DNA of 64,000 nucleotides. Origin: Tretioscincus oriximinensis (taxonomy: Eukaryota; Chordata; Lepidosauria; Squamata; Gymnophthalmidae). The stretch lies in NCBI GenBank assembly GCA_022410635.1, contig JAJVDF010000168.1:1035541-1099540 (forward strand), written 5' to 3'. Made by a program: the position numbers and the translations under genes. The notes under the pieces are model-generated. The model was not told the origin of the DNA and made no database searches. It worked only from the letters and a program-made list of their open reading frames with translations. Below, piece by piece: positions 11,080 to 23,132 of this stretch (its first letter is position 1; each line of letters opens with the position of its first letter).

Positions 11080-11375
11080 AAGAAGAAGCACCTGTCTTTT
11101 ATACCATGCCCTTCTCACCCGAAGGGACTCAGAGCAGCTTACAAGGCAAATTTTCAATCAAAGGCTTAGATCTTTTCTATCATCCCCACTAGATTAGTGG
11201 TGGTACTCATGAATCTACTTGCAATGTAGCTTGCAAGTCTACTTTCTTCCAAATCGCTGAGCTGGATAAAGCTGAGGTCAGTAGAGGGCACACCCCTCAC
11301 ACACGGCCTCAAGAACAGATCTCTCGGTTGAAAAACCATCTCTTAACAACTGCACCATTGTGGCTTGAAGATTGC
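11080..11375 (-). mobile_element. Sauria-like SINE (diverged subfamily)
   Basis: Reverse orientation: ttttataccatgcccttctc, then agcagcttacaaggc, then the tRNA head near gatctctcggttgaaaaac. Divergent from the main subfamily. Confidence 0.75.
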
Positions 11376-11689
11376 ACCAGTCTAGCTCAATATTCTTACT
11401 AGTACTGGCAAAGCCCACAAACTTAGCCTTGGGAAGGCAAAGAATGCAGCGGTGGGTGAGAGGTGGCTCCTGGCTTAACCCCCCAGCATGGGTACAGCAG
11501 GCACATGGAAGCCAATGACTTGTCAAGGATAGCCAAAGTGGCAGGAAGGGAAGATGGTTCACAGTTCCCCCATCCGTTCTTAGTGCAGGTGCTTCGATTG
11601 GAGATCATCACAACAAGACTTGTTTACAGGAAGATATTCCCATGTGCATTTGATAACATTAGTGTTATCATTGAGACAGGGTGAGAGGA

Positions 11690-12475
11690 TAATCTGAGTG
11701 CAGCAGCAGCAAAAAAGGCAAATTCCATGTTGGGGATAATTAGGAAAGGAATCTAAAATAAGTCAGCAAATGTTGTTTTGCCTCTTTATAAATCTGTGGT
11801 GAGGCCACATTTGGAATACTGTGTTCAATTCTAGTCACCACATCTCAAGAGGGATATTTTGGAACTGGAGAAGGTGCAGAAAAGGGCAACAAAAATGATC
11901 AAGGGTCTGGAGCACCTCCCTTACGAAGCAAGGCTGCAACGTCTGGGCCTCTTCAGCCTTGAAAGGAGCCGTTTGAGGGGTGATCTGATTGAAGTGTACA
12001 AAATCATGCATGGGATCGACAGAGTGAATAGAGAAAAAATGTTTTCTCTATCACACAACACAAGGACCAGAGGACACTCCTTAAAACTGTTGGGTAGGAA
12101 AGTGAGAACAGACAAAGGAAAGTATTTTTTCGCCCAGAGGGTCATCGGCCTGTGGAATTTACTTCCTGAAGAGGTAGTGGTAGCTAACAGCTTGGATAGT
12201 TTCAAGACAGGACTAGACAGGTTTATGGACACTAAGGGTATAAATGGATACTAAGATAGTTGTCTGGATGTAGCCTCCGGGATGGAGCAACAGGCAGGAC
12301 TCTTGAAATACCATTTGCAGAGAGTCACGAACAGGAGCAGCATATTTTGCTTTCCTCTGTTCGGACTGCCAGGTGCATCTGGTGGGCCNCTGTGTGACAC
12401 AGAATGCTGGACCCAATGGGCTGTGGCCTGATCCAGTATGGCTCTTCTTATGTTCTTATGTTCTTATGAGTGACA
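11690..12475 (+). mobile_element. CR1 LINE 3' part with intact C-terminal frame
   Basis: The reverse-transcriptase C-terminus reads open for 131 codons (11859-12254), with LPYEARLQRLGLFSLERSRL, RGDLIEVYKIMHGIDRVN and GLWNLLPEEVV, ending GLDRFMDTKGINGY. The 3' UTR follows and the element ends in ATGTTCTT repeats (12450-12475). It is a transposon remnant, not a host gene; catalytic motifs lie upstream of the fragment. Confidence 0.9.
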
Positions 12476-13540
12476 CTTTCTACAACAGGAAACAGACCAT
12501 GAAGGCTGCACCTATGCCCGTGGAAAAAAAGGCAGCTTAGAGGTAGCAGTGGGGGAATCCTCATGTTCTTATTCCAACGCCAATCCACTCTGAAAAGGTA
12601 TTTTCCAGTAATGTGAATTAAGAGGCTGCAGTGTGCGGAAGCTTCCACCTCTAAGGTGCTTTAATTCATTTTTATTTATTTTTTGGCATCTCGATACAGC
12701 CAAACGTTCATTACACTTCTTAAAGTGTATCAGCTTCCAGAGGGAGAGGAGAAAACAACCTTTCCACAACTTTGGTGCAGGCACTACATAAGGACCAACG
12801 AAGTATGCAATTTCTAGGGATGAGTCAGCCCTCAAGGAATGCCTCCCCCCCCCCCCCCCCCGCACATACACACCAAACACATTTTGTTCCAGCAATTCCA
12901 ATTAAAAAAGGATGAGCTAACTTCGCATACGGTTGCAGGAACAATGTACACCTCATAGTAAAAGGTGTGAAACAACCGATCACATTAAGCTGCGGTCGCG
13001 AACAGCTTGCAAAGAGCCTTTCAACTCCTTGGTGAATTCAAGTCCCTTCCACCCCAGACCCCATCTTGCCGTTTTACCCTTTCCTGCTTCCCTTTGTTGT
13101 GGAGGGATTGCCCACGAAAGGAGGGGGAAAGAGCCACATTTGGTGAGATTAATGTCAGTTGAAATCGTACCAGAGGATGAATCAGCACTCGCTTTCTGTT
13201 AAGGCATGTACTGGATGAGGCCGACACAATGGTGAAGACGGAGGGAACAAGAATTGCGGCGCCAGTGATATAAAAAGGGCACCATATATGCTGTAGGAAA
13301 ACGTTTGCCGGTAGGCAAATTCTTCTATCCACAGACGTGCCACCCAACATCTGCTTAAAGGATGCCAACTTCAACAGCTATTTTTGCCAAAACAGAACCG
13401 AAAAGAAAAAGAAAAAAAAAAGCACAAACAGCAGCAGTTTCTTCCTGTTTTTCCGAGAACTCCTGCTTGAACTCTTTATCTCAGGATCCACCCTTCAAGC
13501 TGTAATTTTCCCAAGGGATATCAAATAATCTTTTCCACAT
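12476..13540. other. Intron 4, mostly single-copy, with poly-C
   Basis: No repeat identified apart from a run of 17 C at 12845-12861 and an A-rich stretch at about 13405-13422. 12480-12600 may be a weak copy of the R4 repeat seen at 33310. Confidence 0.45.
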
Positions 13541-13544
13541 CTTC

Positions 13545-13690
13545 TCCAGGAGCGAGACTAGGGTGGATGACTTTAAGGAAGCATTAGACAAATTCATGAA
13601 GACCAGGAGGATGCCTATTAAAATGGGTGCCTAGATGGTTGCTGAGACAGGCATTTGAGACCTGAACCTAAAATCCTAATGGANTAAGAG
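13545..13690 (+). mobile_element. CR1-like LINE 3' fragment
   Basis: The gactttaaggaagcattagac stretch and following text resemble the 3' end of CR1, diverged. Confidence 0.5.
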
Positions 13691-14935
13691 GACACACCCT
13701 GTCCTGGATCAGAAAGTGGCTAAAAGATAGAAAACAGAGGGCAGTAGTGAATAGACAGTTCTCTGGGTGGAAGGAGGTGAGAAGTNGGGTACCTCAGGGG
13801 TCTGTACTGGAATTTTTGCTTTTCAATATGTTCATAAATGATCTGGATGCCGAGGTAAATAGTGAAGTAGCCAAGTTCGCTGACGACACTAAACTTTAGA
13901 ATGTGAGCCTTCGGGCAAAAATATATCCTTGTAAGCCGCTTTGAGTCCATTTGAAAAGGTGAGAAAAGCGGGGTATAAGAACCAAGTTCTTCTTCTTCTT
14001 CTTCTTTTCAGGGTAATGAAAACTGAAAGTGATTGTAAGGCATTTTTTCAGAGTGATCTATTGGGTGAGTGGGCATCAAAGTGGCAAATGCGCTTCAATT
14101 TAAGCAAGTGAAAGGTCATGCACATTGGGGCAAAGAACCTCAAGTACTCCTACCAAATGATGGGAACCAAGGTTTCTGTGACCGAGCAAGAAAAGGATCT
14201 TGGAGTGTTGGTGGACAGTTCAATGAAAGTGTCAACCCAGTGNGCAGCAGCAGCACACTGGATTGATACCTTCCTTAGTTTGCATCTGTGGTGAGGACAC
14301 ATTTGGAATACTATGTCCAATTCTGGTCACCACATCTCAAAAAAGANATTGTGGAACTAGAGAAGGTGCAAAAACGGGCAAAAAGAATGATCAAAGGACT
14401 GGACCACCTCCCTTATGAAATCAGGCAGAAATGTCTAGGACTCTTCAGCCTCGAAAGACAGCTTTTGAGAGGTGATCTGACTGAAGTATATAAAATCATG
14501 CATGGGGTGGATAAGGTGAATTGAAACAAATTATTTTCTCTATCACACATCAGTAGAACCAGGGGACATTCCTTGAAACTAATAGGACAGAAGAGAAACG
14601 ACAGACAAAGAAAGGTATTTTTTNATCTTCAGTGTCATAGGCCTGTGGAATTTACTTCCAAAAAAGGTGGTGATAGTTAGCAGCCTGGANAGATTCAAGA
14701 CAGGGTTAGATAGGTTTATGGACACCAAGGGTATAAATAGCTACTTGGGTGGATCTTTTGATCCTGCCTCTGGGATGGAGCAACAGGCAGTACTCATGAA
14801 ATACCATTTGCAGGGAGTTGAGAACAGGTGAAGATTTTGCCCAGGTGCAATTGGTGGGCCTCTGTGTGAGACAGTATGCTGGACGAGATGAGCCCCGGCC
14901 TGATTCAGTAGGGCTCCTCTTATGTTCTTAGAGGG
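13690..14935 (+). mobile_element. CR1 LINE (ATGTTCTT group), interrupted by a SINE
   Basis: Reverse-transcriptase region with the catalytic-site motif AKFADDTKL encoded at about 13869-13896. A SINE tail follows, then the C-terminal frame (ELEKVQKRAKRMIKGLDHLP and GDLTEVYKIMHGVDKVN), then the 3' UTR ending ctcctcttatgttctta. Many stops and indels; inactive. Confidence 0.85.
13893..14010 (+). mobile_element. Sauria-like SINE 3' end nested in CR1
   Basis: Only the SINE 3' half is present: gtgagccttcgggcaaaaat to gagaaaagcggggtataag and (TTC)n. It splits the CR1 frame directly after the FADDTKL motif. Confidence 0.8.
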
Positions 14936-14939
14936 TGGA

Positions 14940-15215
14940 AGGGTATGGATTTTTTAAACATTTTACTGATTTTTTTNGTGTCTGTTGCTTTAGTTTTACA
15001 TTTCCTGTCCTGGGACCTATGGTGAACAGCAGGATATATATATTTTAAATAAAAAAATAAAAATCAATTTGTAGGGAGTCGAAAGTGAGGGAAGGTTTTG
15101 CTTTCTTGTTCTACTTGAGATACCCAGAAGCAATTGGTGAAGTAGAATAAAAGACCAGATGGGCTGTNGTCTGATCCAGAAAGACTCCTCTACATGTACA
15201 TAAGACATTCTTATG
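14940..15215 (+). mobile_element. L2-like tail plus CR1 3' fragment
   Basis: 14940-15055 is an L2-type 3' end (tcctgtcctgggacctatgg) with an A-rich tail. 15060-15215 is another CR1 3' end. Confidence 0.6.
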
Positions 15216-15735
15216 TTCAGTGCTAACTTTCAGTTAGAATTATAGGTATTCTGACTGAGACCACATGAATGCAAATCTCAACCATAATAATGGTTGCACT
15301 AGTATGTAATTTCTAGCTTTGCCAGTTTTTATTGTCTTGATGTCGGCATATATTTGGAGAAGAAAAGCAAAAACCCACAAAAGAAGGGAGTGTGGTGAAC
15401 TAGAACAGGTAATTTGGTTTTTCCGTTGGAAAAAGTATGTTGTGCAAGACTGAAAAAGGCAAGAAAAGTCAACTAGAAGTTTGACATTTCAGATCTTTCA
15501 CATGAATTCAGAGAGGAAAACAGGAGGTGAAATTTGACCATTAGATTGAAATATTCTAGGTGAGTAGAACCTTCTCATTTTCCTAATTTAAGGAGACAAA
15601 TGAGAAGTCCTTGCAATCTGGGGATGAAAAAATGTGCTCAAGAAGCAGGATCGGATGCAATGAAGATAAAATGGGGAGAATAACTTCTTGCAATATAAAC
15701 GGCACAACGGGACCAGTCCTGCTTTCTCTGTATTT
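15216..15735. other. Intron 4, no recognised repeat
   Basis: Nothing identified over about 500 bp. Confidence 0.4.
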
Positions 15736-15739
15736 TACG

Positions 15740-16125
15740 GCTCCCCCAGCCACNTTCCTATAAGCAGTAAAAAATTTCCTTCTTCCCTACCAGGGCTAGC
15801 TGTGGTGCAGGCTGGGAGCTATAGAAGGCTGGGTAAGGCTCTGCACAGACTAGGCAGAAGAGGCTGCCTGCTGCATGGACTACACTTCCCAGCAAGCTCT
15901 GTTTCACTTATTCACATTTGGCCTGCTGCTGTTACTACCAGCTTTATGAAGCTGCTGGGCATCCAGCTCTTATAAAAAGAATTTGCCATCATGAAACGGC
16001 GGCGTAGAAAAGCANGCAGAAATACAACTTAAACCCATAAAACAGGAAACAGAAATTTGGTCAGGAAGTAGAGAAACAGGAAGTTGGTCGTTTGTTATTG
16101 TTTACATCAGGAGCCCCATCTATAC
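15740..16125 (+). mobile_element. Unclassified repeat R1, copy 2
   Basis: Near full-length copy from ccccagccacnttcctataa to gttattgtttacatcaggag. Confidence 0.75.
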
Positions 16126-16881
16126 ATACTTGGCTAAGGGAAAATCTCAAGGGGGATTTTTACAGCCAGCTGGTTAAAAACTACAAATCTGAACGTAGTA
16201 CAACAGGCCCTTCATTGTTGCAGCGGTTGGGTTCTTGAACACCGTTGCAATTAGAGAATTGGCAAACACATTACGAAGTCACTGACTCCACGGAAAGCAG
16301 GAAAGCAAGCAGGCTACCTAGTAACATTCTCATTGCTAATCAGGGATGGACTGTATCTGGGGAAGGAGAAAGGTTTTTGTGTCTTGAAGAAAAGTTAAAA
16401 GGGCAGGAAGAGTATGCATAGGTTTATAGAATTTGCTAAGTCCATGAAAAGCCACGTGTGTGTTTGCGCGTTTGTATGTATGTATGCAGTGATAGTTGGA
16501 AAGGAGGCTCTGAAAGATTAGAAAGAAAGATGAAAGGAAGAAGTGGATAGGGAAGTGGGGCAGCCAGTGCCTGGGTTGAAAATGCCAGTGGAGGGGAGCA
16601 AAATAAGATGCAAAAGCTGGGCATGGATGGAAGACCAACTGACTGTCAGGAAGAGAAACGAGATGAAAAACGAAAGCAGGAATCGCGGAAGTGGTAGCCA
16701 CACCCACCTACTGAGGAGAGAAGTGTAAAAATCCTCAAACACTGCTATATGGAAGTCATGAATGCCAAGGGCTTACTGTAAAATGAAGAAGACCCTTCCC
16801 AACCCCAAGCGAAGACGAATCAACTGTTTACCCAGCTCTGTAACCAGACTCAATAACTCCCTCTGGAGAGCATCTACTTAC
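16126..16881. other. Intron 4 distal part, mostly single-copy
   Basis: No recognised repeat between R1 and the exon 4 donor. Confidence 0.45.
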
Positions 16882-17027
16882 TCCCACGGCGGATGTTGAT
16901 AAGCAGGTTCCCTTTGATTTCGGTGCAACCTTGTAGCAGCTGTGCAGACGTGACTGAATCGACGGTCATCGTTTTGTCTGCCGTGCACACTTTGGGACAT
17001 GGTCCTTCGCAAGGGCTGCAGAACATG
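16882..17027 (-). CDS. IGF1R: IGF1R exon 4 (cysteine-rich end / L2 start)
   Basis: A 146-bp exon encoding the last cysteine-rich modules and the beginning of L2. The acceptor (ctctctccgcag) precedes 17027; the donor gtaagt starts at 16881. Its first base completes the Ser codon split with exon 3. The translation is [14 protein letters not shown], then [20 protein letters not shown], then [14 protein letters not shown]. All five cysteines are kept. It is one codon shorter than the human exon (149 bp) because the charged loop after the fourth Cys is one residue shorter; the frame is unaffected. Confidence 0.97.
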
Positions 17028-17535
17028 CTGCGGAGAGAGAAAAGTTGAAGATCAGCAAAAGTGTCAAATTCCTGTCTGGAGAAAGAAATGCTATAGATGT
17101 AGGAATAGACCAATGGGGATGTGTTATTTGGTACGTCGGCTACCATTTTATTTGTTTCAATCTTGATATCCCAGCCTTCACCATAGATCCTAGGGCAAAT
17201 AATGACAATCATCAAACATAAAAAGTACAAGTTATTAAAAGTTGTTTTAAAATAGAAGCCACCAGCACCAGTCCAGCAGTACAAAACCTAAGAAAATCCA
17301 AAGCTTGGATAAAAAGGCAAGTTTTAATGAGGCATCATAAATGATATAATTTGGTACCTGGTGAGCTTCCAAAGAGAGGCTGTTCTAGGGNTCACTACAG
17401 AAAGGATCCTTCTGCATGTCCAAACCCTTTGCAACTCTGAAAGAGGATGAACTACTAGAAGGCCTTTGCCTAGATAATTTAATATGATGGGCATGTCTAT
17501 ACCGAAGAAACTGGTCCTTTCAAATAAAGGGGTAA
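17028..17535. other. Intron 3 proximal part, mostly single-copy
   Basis: About 500 bp upstream of exon 4 without identified repeat. Confidence 0.45.
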
Positions 17536-17539
17536 TCTA

Positions 17540-17815
17540 GTGCTTTGACAGATGAAGGAAGAGGAGGAAGAGGAGGAGAAGGGGGAAGGAAAAGGAAAGG
17601 GAGGAGGAAGAGGAGGAAAGGAGATACCTTGCCTTTTCCAACCCAAAGGGAATCAAAGCAACTTTTGTTCTTCACAGCACATATCCTGTGAGGCAAGTGG
17701 GGCTGAGAGAGCTCTCAAAACTGACTTTTGTGGAGGAGTGCAGAACCAAACCAGAAGACTTCCAGACAGGAGTCTGACACTCTAACCACAACACCAAACT
17801 GGCTCTCAGAATTGC
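17540..17815 (-). mobile_element. tRNA-derived SINE ('gtttgatgtagtgg' type) with GGA-rich tail
   Basis: Reverse orientation: an AGGAGG-rich tail (17550-17620), a gtggggctgagagagctctc block, and a head ending in actctaaccacaacaccaaa, the complement of the A-box region. Confidence 0.75.
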
Positions 17816-18895
17816 TGAGAGAGGTGGTAGACTCTTGCCCTTTTAAGGGATGTATTTATATAGAAACCAAACATGGTTTGCTGAAGAAGTATTATCTTGG
17901 ATGCCAACAACCATCCACATCCTTCTCTGTTTCGCTTATGGCAACCTCTTACAAAACAAGACACTTGAACCAAGCAAGAGATGGGACCTAACTCAACCCT
18001 TCATTCTCAAATAGCTGATTTTGCAGTAAGGTGTGGGCATTCAAACGTCAGCCACTGCTAAACTAGGATTACCAGTCCAAGACAACAGTTCCCCTTGAAC
18101 CCTTAACACCAGGAGTAGGCCAGGCTGGATATCAAAAGGAAAGTACTGGAGATAACTTTGGATTTCTGCTTCTTAAGCTAGCTGTCATGGATAAAAAAGG
18201 GACAAACTGGCAATTGGTTCCACAGGAAATGAATAACACAGCGAACCACCAGTTTTAAGCAGGCATAACATGGGCCAAGACTANAGACACACATAATTAA
18301 GACTGAACTTCAGGAGAGGTGGAAGTTCTTGAGTCCTTTGCTACCTTCGATTGGAACCCAAGTTCACGAAACTATGTGGGCTTAATGTTAGCACTTTNAT
18401 CTCATGCTTGTTCTCTCTAATTAAAGCTCCTCCCACAAAATGGCTTAATCATCCATTTCTTCAGCTGATTCATTCACCTTCCCTTTCTCACTGTGACGTG
18501 AAGTATAACTGAAATAACTACCATACCAACTTTGCTCTTGCAGTTTTAAGTCTAGGGTTTTTCGCCTGTGACAGAGCAGAAAGCAAAGCTCCTTTTTAAA
18601 GGAGTAGAAGACACAGTAGAATGTTTAGCAATTGGAATGGTCAGTCAGATTCCTTGTCTTGGGTACCAATATCCAAGATTGCTTCTGAGTGATTTTCACA
18701 AATTTGCTGACACGTATTTGTTTGCGCTTTCATTCTCGTTCCATGTTCTGCAAGAACTACATCCATTTCAACAGTCTCCCTACCCAACAAATGTTCAATG
18801 CAGATCTAAGTTCAGACCCCGTAACAATTGGGTCCTGCACATAAAATGAGACACATCCAAGTGAATCCTGAACGTTATACATTCTTTTATAAAAA
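17816..18895. other. Intron 3, mostly single-copy
   Basis: No recognised element. Confidence 0.4.
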
Positions 18896-18899
18896 TTTC

Positions 18900-19040
18900 C
18901 AGCACATATCACAGCTTGAAAGAGCTGCACTGGCTGCCAATTTGCTACTGAGCCCAATTTAATGTATTAATTTTAACCAATAAAGCGTTACGCAACTTGA
19001 GGCCCAAATATCTAAAGGATATTTAACTATTTTAACACAA
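18900..19040 (+). mobile_element. L2-like LINE fragment
   Basis: agagctgcactggctgccaa encodes the L2 'L.WLP' motif; short and decayed. Confidence 0.6.
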
Positions 19041-19544
19041 GCTGAGAATTTCCATCCTTTCACTTCCACCTATGTCTGGTTGGTGTTCAACATGGAAGAA
19101 GAAGGAAAAACATCTTACTGCCTTATGATTCAGAGTTTCTTTCCACTTTCCTAAGTAATATGCAAAAGCTCCCAACAAGATAAGCAGAGTATATTATTAG
19201 GATAGTTTTTAAACTGCCTGAACCCACATGTGGTTAGATGGTGGAAAGAAAAAATATTTGGCCAGTTACTAGGTGCACCTGTATGTAAACTAGATTCATC
19301 TTCAGGGGAAAAGAGATATCTCTAGATTGCCACAAAGAAAACAGCCAGATGTCATCAGGAACATAATTGACTGCACTAACATATACAAACATTTCAGGAC
19401 TTGTTGTCCTTTTAATTTGAACGCCAGGAAGAACTGCTAACTTCACAAAATACTCTGGAGAACTCCAAAGTTGCTACATAAAGCACGAGAGAAAATGAAT
19501 TCCAGAACATATTCAGGGCTGTGGAGTTGGTACATTTCTGGACA

Positions 19545-20140
19545 GAGACCATCTGGCTACAGTAATCCACAGTNGGGTAACTTCCAGATTGGACTACTGT
19601 AATGCACTCTATACGGGGCTGCCCTTGAAAATGGTTTGGAAGCTGCAGCTGGTGCAGAACACAGCAGCTCAATTGACAGCCAAAATACCTGGCCAGACAC
19701 ATATCGTGCTGGTCTTGTAGAAGCTTTAGTGGCTGGCAATTTGCTACCAAGCCCAATTCAAGCCCAAATCTGTAAGGCCCTAAGTAACATGGTTCCCAAA
19801 TANCTAAAGGAATGTCTTCTCCCATATCAGTTTGCCAGTGCCTTATGATCTGCAGGGNAGACCCTCTTGGTAGCACCCTTCTCAACCAGAGTTTTCTCAG
19901 TGGGTTGCCCCCAGACTATGGGACAGTCTCCCCCTCACAATTTGTCAGTCATCATCTGTGTATGCATCCAGAAAATGTTTCAAGATGCACACCTGTAACC
20001 TGGCCTTTGGCTAAAAAACAGCTCCCTTTTCTACATTTAGATAGGGTCCTTTAATATGTTAATTTGGTTTTTATTGTTAACCACCAAGACTTTCACATAT
20101 AGGGCAGTATAGAAAAGTAAATAAATAATACATAAATAAA
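19545..20140 (+). mobile_element. L2-like LINE C-terminus and 3' end
   Basis: The broken frame contains RLDYCNALYTGLP, LQLVQNTAAQL, a decayed WLA motif and RLWDSLPL, followed by a 3' UTR with agggcagtatagaaaag and an A-rich tail. Several stops and N positions. Confidence 0.8.
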
Positions 20141-20365
20141 ACCTTCGACAATGATTATGTATCAACGTAAGGAATTATAAATAAGCATGATATATACAAC
20201 ATATTTCCTCATTGCCAAGCTAAAACAATGCCAAAACTTGTAAAAATGAAAACAATGTTATATTTTTACGAAAATCTCATGGGGTATATTTAATTTACAG
20301 TTACTAAAAAATACTAATAGTTATTTAATTCTGAAAGACAGAATTGTATACCACTTTTTAATATA

Positions 20366-20599
20366 CAGGGTGCTTCAAAAAATGTATACACACTTTGAAC
20401 TTCCATAGAAAATTTATTTACTGTTCTACAAAGTTAAATTTCAGGAAATTAGAAAGCTTAAAGTCCAATGTAAATAAAACGTAAACAACAAATGTTAATA
20501 CTGTTTAAATCGGGAAATCCTGAAATTTAACTTTGCAGAACAGTAAATAAATTTTCTATGGAAGTTCAAAGTGTGTATACATTTTTTTGAAGCACCCTG
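20366..20599. mobile_element. Mariner/Tc1-like MITE, copy 2 (complete)
   Basis: Begins cagggtgcttcaaaaaatg and ends in the complement ttttttgaagcaccctg, flanked by TA on both sides (20364-20365 and 20600-20601). The arms are about 80 bp: the gttctacaaagttaaatttc stretch is repeated inverted. It has no coding capacity. Confidence 0.9.
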
Positions 20600-20639
20600 T
20601 ATATCTAATGCTCTCAAAGGCCAATATACAATATTGTTA

Positions 20640-20755
20640 CTGAATAATTTGTTTTAATATGTCAATTTTGTATTGCTGTTTTTATTGTTGGCCACCCTGG
20701 GACTTCCAGGTATAGGGCGGGGTATGAGTATAAGTAATAATAATAAAAAACCACT
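20640..20755 (+). mobile_element. L2-like LINE tail
   Basis: ggccaccctgggacttccag, then tatagggcggggtatgag, then an A-rich tail. Confidence 0.65.
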
Positions 20756-20759
20756 AATA

Positions 20760-21620
20760 AGGTTTATATTTATATAATATAATTTGACAGAAAGGATTAT
20801 GGTGGAATTTGTGGACAGTGTTAAAAAATTGCCAATCCTTTATTTAGAAAGTAATGGAATAAGCATCCTACCTTCATGTTCCTCCTTCCTTCTTCCTGGG
20901 TTGTTCCTTCCCTGTGCCTGCTACTGTGCTGAGCAGGGTTCCATGGCAACCATTTCTAGACTGACCCTGGCTTTAGAATGTTGCTATCATCACTACAGGC
21001 CCTGGGATTCATCCAAATATTGACCAATGGCAGAGCCTTTAGGAACTATTGTGATGCTAGGAAATATATAGAGCTAAGACTGTATAAATCTGATGAACTG
21101 AAATGTATATGAACAGTATCTTATTACTAATTTTATTACACTATTTACTTTCTCTGCATTCTTGTTACACAATCCATTGGAAAGAAAAGACCAAGCCTGT
21201 TTCAAGCAGGTGGAGATAATTCTGGATTACTGCGATAGAAAAAAATGTCCTTGCTCCGATTTCCAATGGATTTAAATTATATGAAAAATATGTTTAAGTT
21301 TTCTATTTTACAAATAATTCGATTAACCTATTTTTCCAGGGTATATTTTATCTTCAGGAAATTTATTCTAATTTAAAGCAGGTGCAGCTGGGGGCAATTC
21401 TGGGTTACTGGAGCCAGAATTGTAAGAATCATAAATAAAGAAGTTGGGATCAGAGTCGAATGTTTAATGTACCGATTTCATAGCCCTGGCGGACATGTTA
21501 CCTGGCTCACTTTATAACAAACGTAAGACCACAGTGAGGGTATGATTGTAATGTACAAGGTACATACAGCCATATGGCTTGGGATTATGTATTTTGGAGG
21601 ATTCAAATGTGGCAATGGGT
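20760..21620. other. Intron 3, no recognised repeat
   Basis: AT-rich, nothing identified. Confidence 0.4.
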
Positions 21621-21624
21621 ATTT

Positions 21625-21960
21625 TGGGAAGAAGAGGAAGAAGAAGAGGAAGATGAGGAGGAGGAGGAGGAGGAGAATCCACTTTTTATACCCCATCCTT
21701 TGCACCTGAAAGGACTCAGAGTGGCTTATAGAGTTAATTTTCACCTGAAGGCTTACATCTTATTCTATCTTCCCCACCAGATCAATGGTGGTCATCATTT
21801 ATCTAAGTGAAATGCAGATTACAAATCTACATTTCTCTTGAATAGCTGAATTGGCTAGAGCTGCAAGCTAGTAGAAGGCACTCACCACCCTCCACGTTCG
21901 ACACAAGGCCCCAAAACTGGATCTCTCAGATGAAAGACCGGCACTTAGTCGAGTGTGCTT
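21625..21960 (-). mobile_element. Sauria-like SINE with GAA/GGA tail
   Basis: Reverse orientation; tail at 21628-21677, the body taccccatcctttgcacctg, then the tRNA head near gatctctcagatgaaagacc. Confidence 0.8.
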
Positions 21961-21964
21961 GATA

Positions 21965-22320
21965 CAAGTTNTACACGGACTAACATTTGTATTTCCCAAT
22001 CAAATGATCACGGCAGCTCAAGCGGTACGGACTTTGGAACGGACAGGTGGTAGTAAATAAAATATTACATGGCAAAACTACCTAGCAGATCAATTGACGG
22101 TGGACTATATAAAAGATAAAGACGATCTGAGTAGAGACAACAATGAACAACTGGAAGGGAAAATTAATAATATATTCACAACAAAAGAGATGGCTGAGAA
22201 GCAGAATTGTTGTGTACTTTAAAAATGGTCCTAAATGTGTGAAAGAAGTTAATTTAGGCAGCCCCTATTTTATTTTATTTTGGAGGGGTGGGAAGGGAGG
22301 GATGGTGGAAAGGGTGGGAA
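21965..22320 (+). mobile_element. Possible L1 LINE 3' end
   Basis: A short frame (QMITAAQAVRTLERTGG) resembles the C-terminal region of L1 ORF2, followed by an A/G-rich 3' part. Weak; could be other sequence. Confidence 0.35.
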
Positions 22321-22365
22321 GGTGAGAAAAGCGGGGTATAAGAACCGAGTTCTTCTTCTTCTTAT
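22321..22365 (+). mobile_element. SINE 3' tail fragment
   Basis: gtgagaaaagcggggtataa plus (TTC)n, without the rest of the SINE. Confidence 0.75.
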
Positions 22366-22419
22366 AAAACAAAAAAACTTGCTTACGGTGAATGAAAAGT
22401 GTTAAGAAGAAATTAAATA

Positions 22420-22603
22420 CAGGTGAAACCCCATTATAAAGAACCCCGATATAACAAAATTTGCGATATAACAAAGGAATGTGAAAGTCCCAATAGAACG
22501 CCCCTAAGAGTAATGTTGATTACAATGGGTTTCGTTATAACAAAATTTCATTATAACAAATTCACTCGACTCCTTGGCATTCGTTATAATGGGGTTTCAC
22601 CTG
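22420..22603. mobile_element. Pogo/Tigger-like MITE (complete)
   Basis: 184 bp with terminal inverted repeats caggtgaaaccccattataa and the complement ttataatggggtttcacctg, flanked by TA (22418-22419 and 22604-22605). The interior contains further inverted gttataacaaaatttc blocks. The terminal sequence and TA duplication fit a TcMar pogo/Tigger type. Confidence 0.85.
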
Positions 22604-22655
22604 TATGTCTAAATAGTAAATGCATGTTGCATAATGTATATATATACAATGTAAA

Positions 22656-22700
22656 TATACTGCTCAAAACAATTAAGGGAACACTTTGACATACACTGTA
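22656..22700. repeat. Single end of a Tc1-like MITE
   Basis: ctgctcaaaacaattaaggg followed by aacac, the same terminus as the 74-bp palindrome at 37416-37489; the other end is not seen. Confidence 0.6.
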
Positions 22701-22819
22701 AACTTGGTATTAACGTACTAAGAAGAGAATGTAAACTGAAAATAGAACATCTAAGTATATATAAACACAAAAAAGATTTCACAGCCTTGGAAATGAGCAG
22801 CTAGCTTATTACAGTTTAC

Positions 22820-23132
22820 CTCTGAGAGTCGTTGCGCACGAATCCCGGGGGGCATTCAGGTACACACTCGTCTTCATGAATCATGAAGCGCTCATATTCC
22901 GGGAGGTCGTTAATCTGTATGTGGGAACAGTTCTCCTTGGTGATGCAGTGCCAACCCTCGAACTTGTACGTGTTGGGGGGGCAGGTGGAGACACAGGTGC
23001 CGTCGTGGTAGTAGTTGCGGCAAGCCACGCAGGCGCTGCTGTTGTTGGGGGCGGTGCAGCTTCCTAAGCATTCCGGGTGGCAACACTCATTCTGGTCCGT
23101 ACAAGCACGCTTGCCACAGGAGCTGGGGCAGA
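22820..23132 (-). CDS. IGF1R: IGF1R exon 3 (furin-like cysteine-rich domain)
   Basis: A 313-bp exon, identical in length to the human exon as I recall it. The acceptor (tttgtcttccag) precedes 23132; the donor gtaaac begins at 22819. It starts with two bases of a codon whose first base is in exon 2, outside the window. The translation includes [59 protein letters not shown] and [13 protein letters not shown]. All fifteen cysteines of this stretch are kept. This rod-like domain sits between L1 and L2 and contributes to IGF binding in the family. NNSS, NCS and NDS are potential glycosylation sites. This is the 5'-most exon of the gene seen here; exon 2 must lie beyond 64000. Confidence 0.97.

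Noticed and set aside
11859..12254. 131-codon open frame as a novel protein
   Set aside because: C-terminus of a CR1 reverse transcriptase, followed by CR1 3' UTR and tail.
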